Shown here: in pieces, positions 61,140-64,000 of the stretch
How the letters are laid out: every line of letters begins with the position of its first letter
Position numbering within the stretch: position 1 is the first letter of the stretch
From: Longimicrobiaceae bacterium
GTDB lineage: Bacteria; Gemmatimonadota; Gemmatimonadetes; Longimicrobiales; Longimicrobiaceae
Direction: 5' to 3'
DNA length: 64,000 nucleotides
NCBI GenBank assembly: GCA_036375715.1
Contig: DASVBS010000005.1
Span: forward strand, 43,347-107,346
The notes under the pieces: model-generated
Databases searched by the model: none
What the model was told of the DNA's origin: nothing
The model's input: the letters and a program-made list of their open reading frames with translations, nothing else
Program-made: the position numbers and the translations under genes

Positions 61140-61517
61140 GTGACGCGCGACGGCGACCGACCGCACCCACGATCGAACCGTGCTGCAGGCCCGCATCCCG
61201 TTCGGGGTGTGGCTCGCACGAGCGCCAGCCAACCGCAGCTCGTGCGGGACCTGCTGGCGAGCTATCTGGATCGGAGCGGGTTGCGGGAGGGGGTGGACGC
61301 GGCGGCGGTCTTCACCGAGTGGCCCGAGCTTGTCGGCCCCAAGATCGCCGCCGTAACGCGCGTGAAGCGGGCCGCCGACGGGGTACTCGTCGTGGGGGTG
61401 ACGACCTCCGCCTGGCTGATGGAGCTCAGCCTGATAAAACAGGAGCTTCTCCGCCGGGTGAACGCGGGAAAGCAGGCGGCGAGATTCCGCCAAATCATCC
61501 TGGTAATGGACGGCTGA
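61140..61517 (+). CDS. dciA: DciA-type helicase operator (DUF721)
   Basis: 125 residues from GTG 61140; GTG 61209 is an alternative. The DUF721 domain from about residue 32 reads LVRDLLASYLDRSGLREGVD, VFTEWPELVGPKIAAVTRV, VLVVGVTTSAWLMELSLIKQ, ELLRRVNAGKQAARFRQIIL. DciA interacts with DnaB helicase in bacteria that lack DnaC. Position between recF and gyrB is the conserved location. Confidence 0.9.
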   Translation: MTRDGDRPHPRSNRAAGPHPVRGVARTSASQPQLVRDLLASYLDRSGLREGVDAAAVFTEWPELVGPKIAAVTRVKRAADGVLVVGVTTSAWLMELSLIKQELLRRVNAGKQAARFRQIILVMDG

Positions 61518-61526
61518 TCCGGATGA

Positions 61527-63638
<2,112 letters not shown>

Positions 63639-63643
63639 CGCGC

Positions 63644-64000
63644 CTAGCTGGCGCCGCCCTTCCTGCGGCGCCTCACCGGTTTTTCTTCGACGCCTTTTTC
63701 CGGCGCCGCTTCAGCCGGCTTATGCGCGCTCTTTTCTTTCGGTACGCGCGCCTGGAATTCGAAGCCGATCTTTCCGTCCGGGTTCTTTACGAGAAAGGCC
63801 TTGAAGCGACGTCCCTTCTTGGAAACAAAGCCGGTCAGGAGATCGGTTCGCCCGGCAGCCAGCAGCTTCTGCATCTGCTCGCGCTCGATGGGTTGCTGGA
63901 GGATGAGTCGCCCGGAGCGGAAATCGCAGGTCTTGCCCGGGCCGAGCGCTTTCTCGCAACTGTAGACCATGCCATGCTCGAATACGCGCGCACCGCACTT
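63644..64000 (-). CDS. C-terminal part of a topoisomerase-type zinc/repeat protein (cut by window edge)
   Basis: 118 residues visible; the frame is open to base 64000, so the gene starts outside. CG at the edge, VYSCEKALGPGKTCDFRSGR and the following segment (MQKLLAAGRTDLLTGFVSKK, GRRFKAFLVKNPDGKIGFEF) are the C-terminal repeat found at the end of DNA topoisomerase III/I-type enzymes. An Ala/Glu/Lys/Arg-rich tail follows. It may be such a topoisomerase or a stand-alone small protein with this repeat. It converges on gyrB, five bases away. Confidence 0.75.
   Translation of the reverse strand, partial: KCGARVFEHGMVYSCEKALGPGKTCDFRSGRLILQQPIEREQMQKLLAAGRTDLLTGFVSKKGRRFKAFLVKNPDGKIGFEFQARVPKEKSAHKPAEAAPEKGVEEKPVRRRRKGGAS

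Overview
The window is GC-rich, densely coded bacterial chromosome with about 67 protein genes, no rRNA or tRNA gene and no CRISPR array. Many exported proteins carry lipoboxes, and there is a TonB-plug protein, Tat and Sec signal peptides and a Gram-negative style set of envelope enzymes, so the host is a diderm. The mix of genes (a DR2241-like iron-sulfur protein beside a double CbiX protein, a CarboxypepD_reg/TonB-plug protein, several sugar-processing lipoproteins, and intergenic GAATTAC heptamer arrays) fits the Gemmatimonadota best, perhaps the Longimicrobium side. That placement is an inference from gene content and style, not from a marker-gene tree.

Layout. 1-9 kb: carbohydrate and transport genes (PAP2 phosphatase tail, GH13 trehalose-synthase-like enzyme, galactose mutarotase lipoprotein, aldo/keto reductase coupled to a TauE/SafE permease, Kup potassium transporter, BNR_4 propeller lipoprotein). 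9-15 kb: small unknown proteins, a GNAT-ProC fusion, a Gdx/SugE exporter, an exported peroxiredoxin, xseA-xseB. 14.6-23.7 kb: mostly exported or small accessory proteins. 23.7-27.7 kb: an arylesterase facing an ABC ATPase/permease pair, the same arrangement as tesA/ybbA-ybbP. 27.8-35.8 kb: PQQ-type sugar dehydrogenase, HAD phosphatase, APP1-like protein, an EF-G paralogue operon, and an uncharacterised SGCS/zinc-ribbon pair. 36.4-44.3 kb: ABC-F ATPase, serine hydrolase with D-amino acid aminotransferase, a DUF4015-type glycosidase, and an acuB-acuC-GNAT operon. 44.4-52.2 kb: atypical Ser/Thr kinase, thioredoxin-reductase-like enzyme, M28 peptidase, Hsp33, lytic transglycosylase, ferredoxin. 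52.4-59.8 kb: CbiX cluster, phosphoribosyltransferase, Rho, site-2 protease, enoyl-CoA hydratase, Ogt. 59.9-64 kb: recF-dciA-gyrB, then the tail of a topoisomerase-type gene.

How genes group. Translational coupling (ATGA, GTGA or TGATG overlaps) ties together AKR-TauE, ABC ATPase-permease, EF-G paralogue-epimerase, acuB-acuC and arylesterase-unknown protein. Convergent pairs are separated by strong hairpin terminators (17994, 21082, 27725, 34904, 51929, 55321).

The most unusual feature is a set of intergenic elements built from short tandem repeats (7- or 9-base units) on the left and the reverse-complement array on the right, so that each could fold into one long imperfect hairpin. Three complete copies use GAATTAC/GTAATTC, one partial copy encloses the rho terminator, one element uses unrelated heptamers (AAGCCAG/CTTCTGG), and one uses a 9-base unit. 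In two places they run into coding sequence: the stop codon of the GH13 gene and the N-terminus of xseA are made of repeat.
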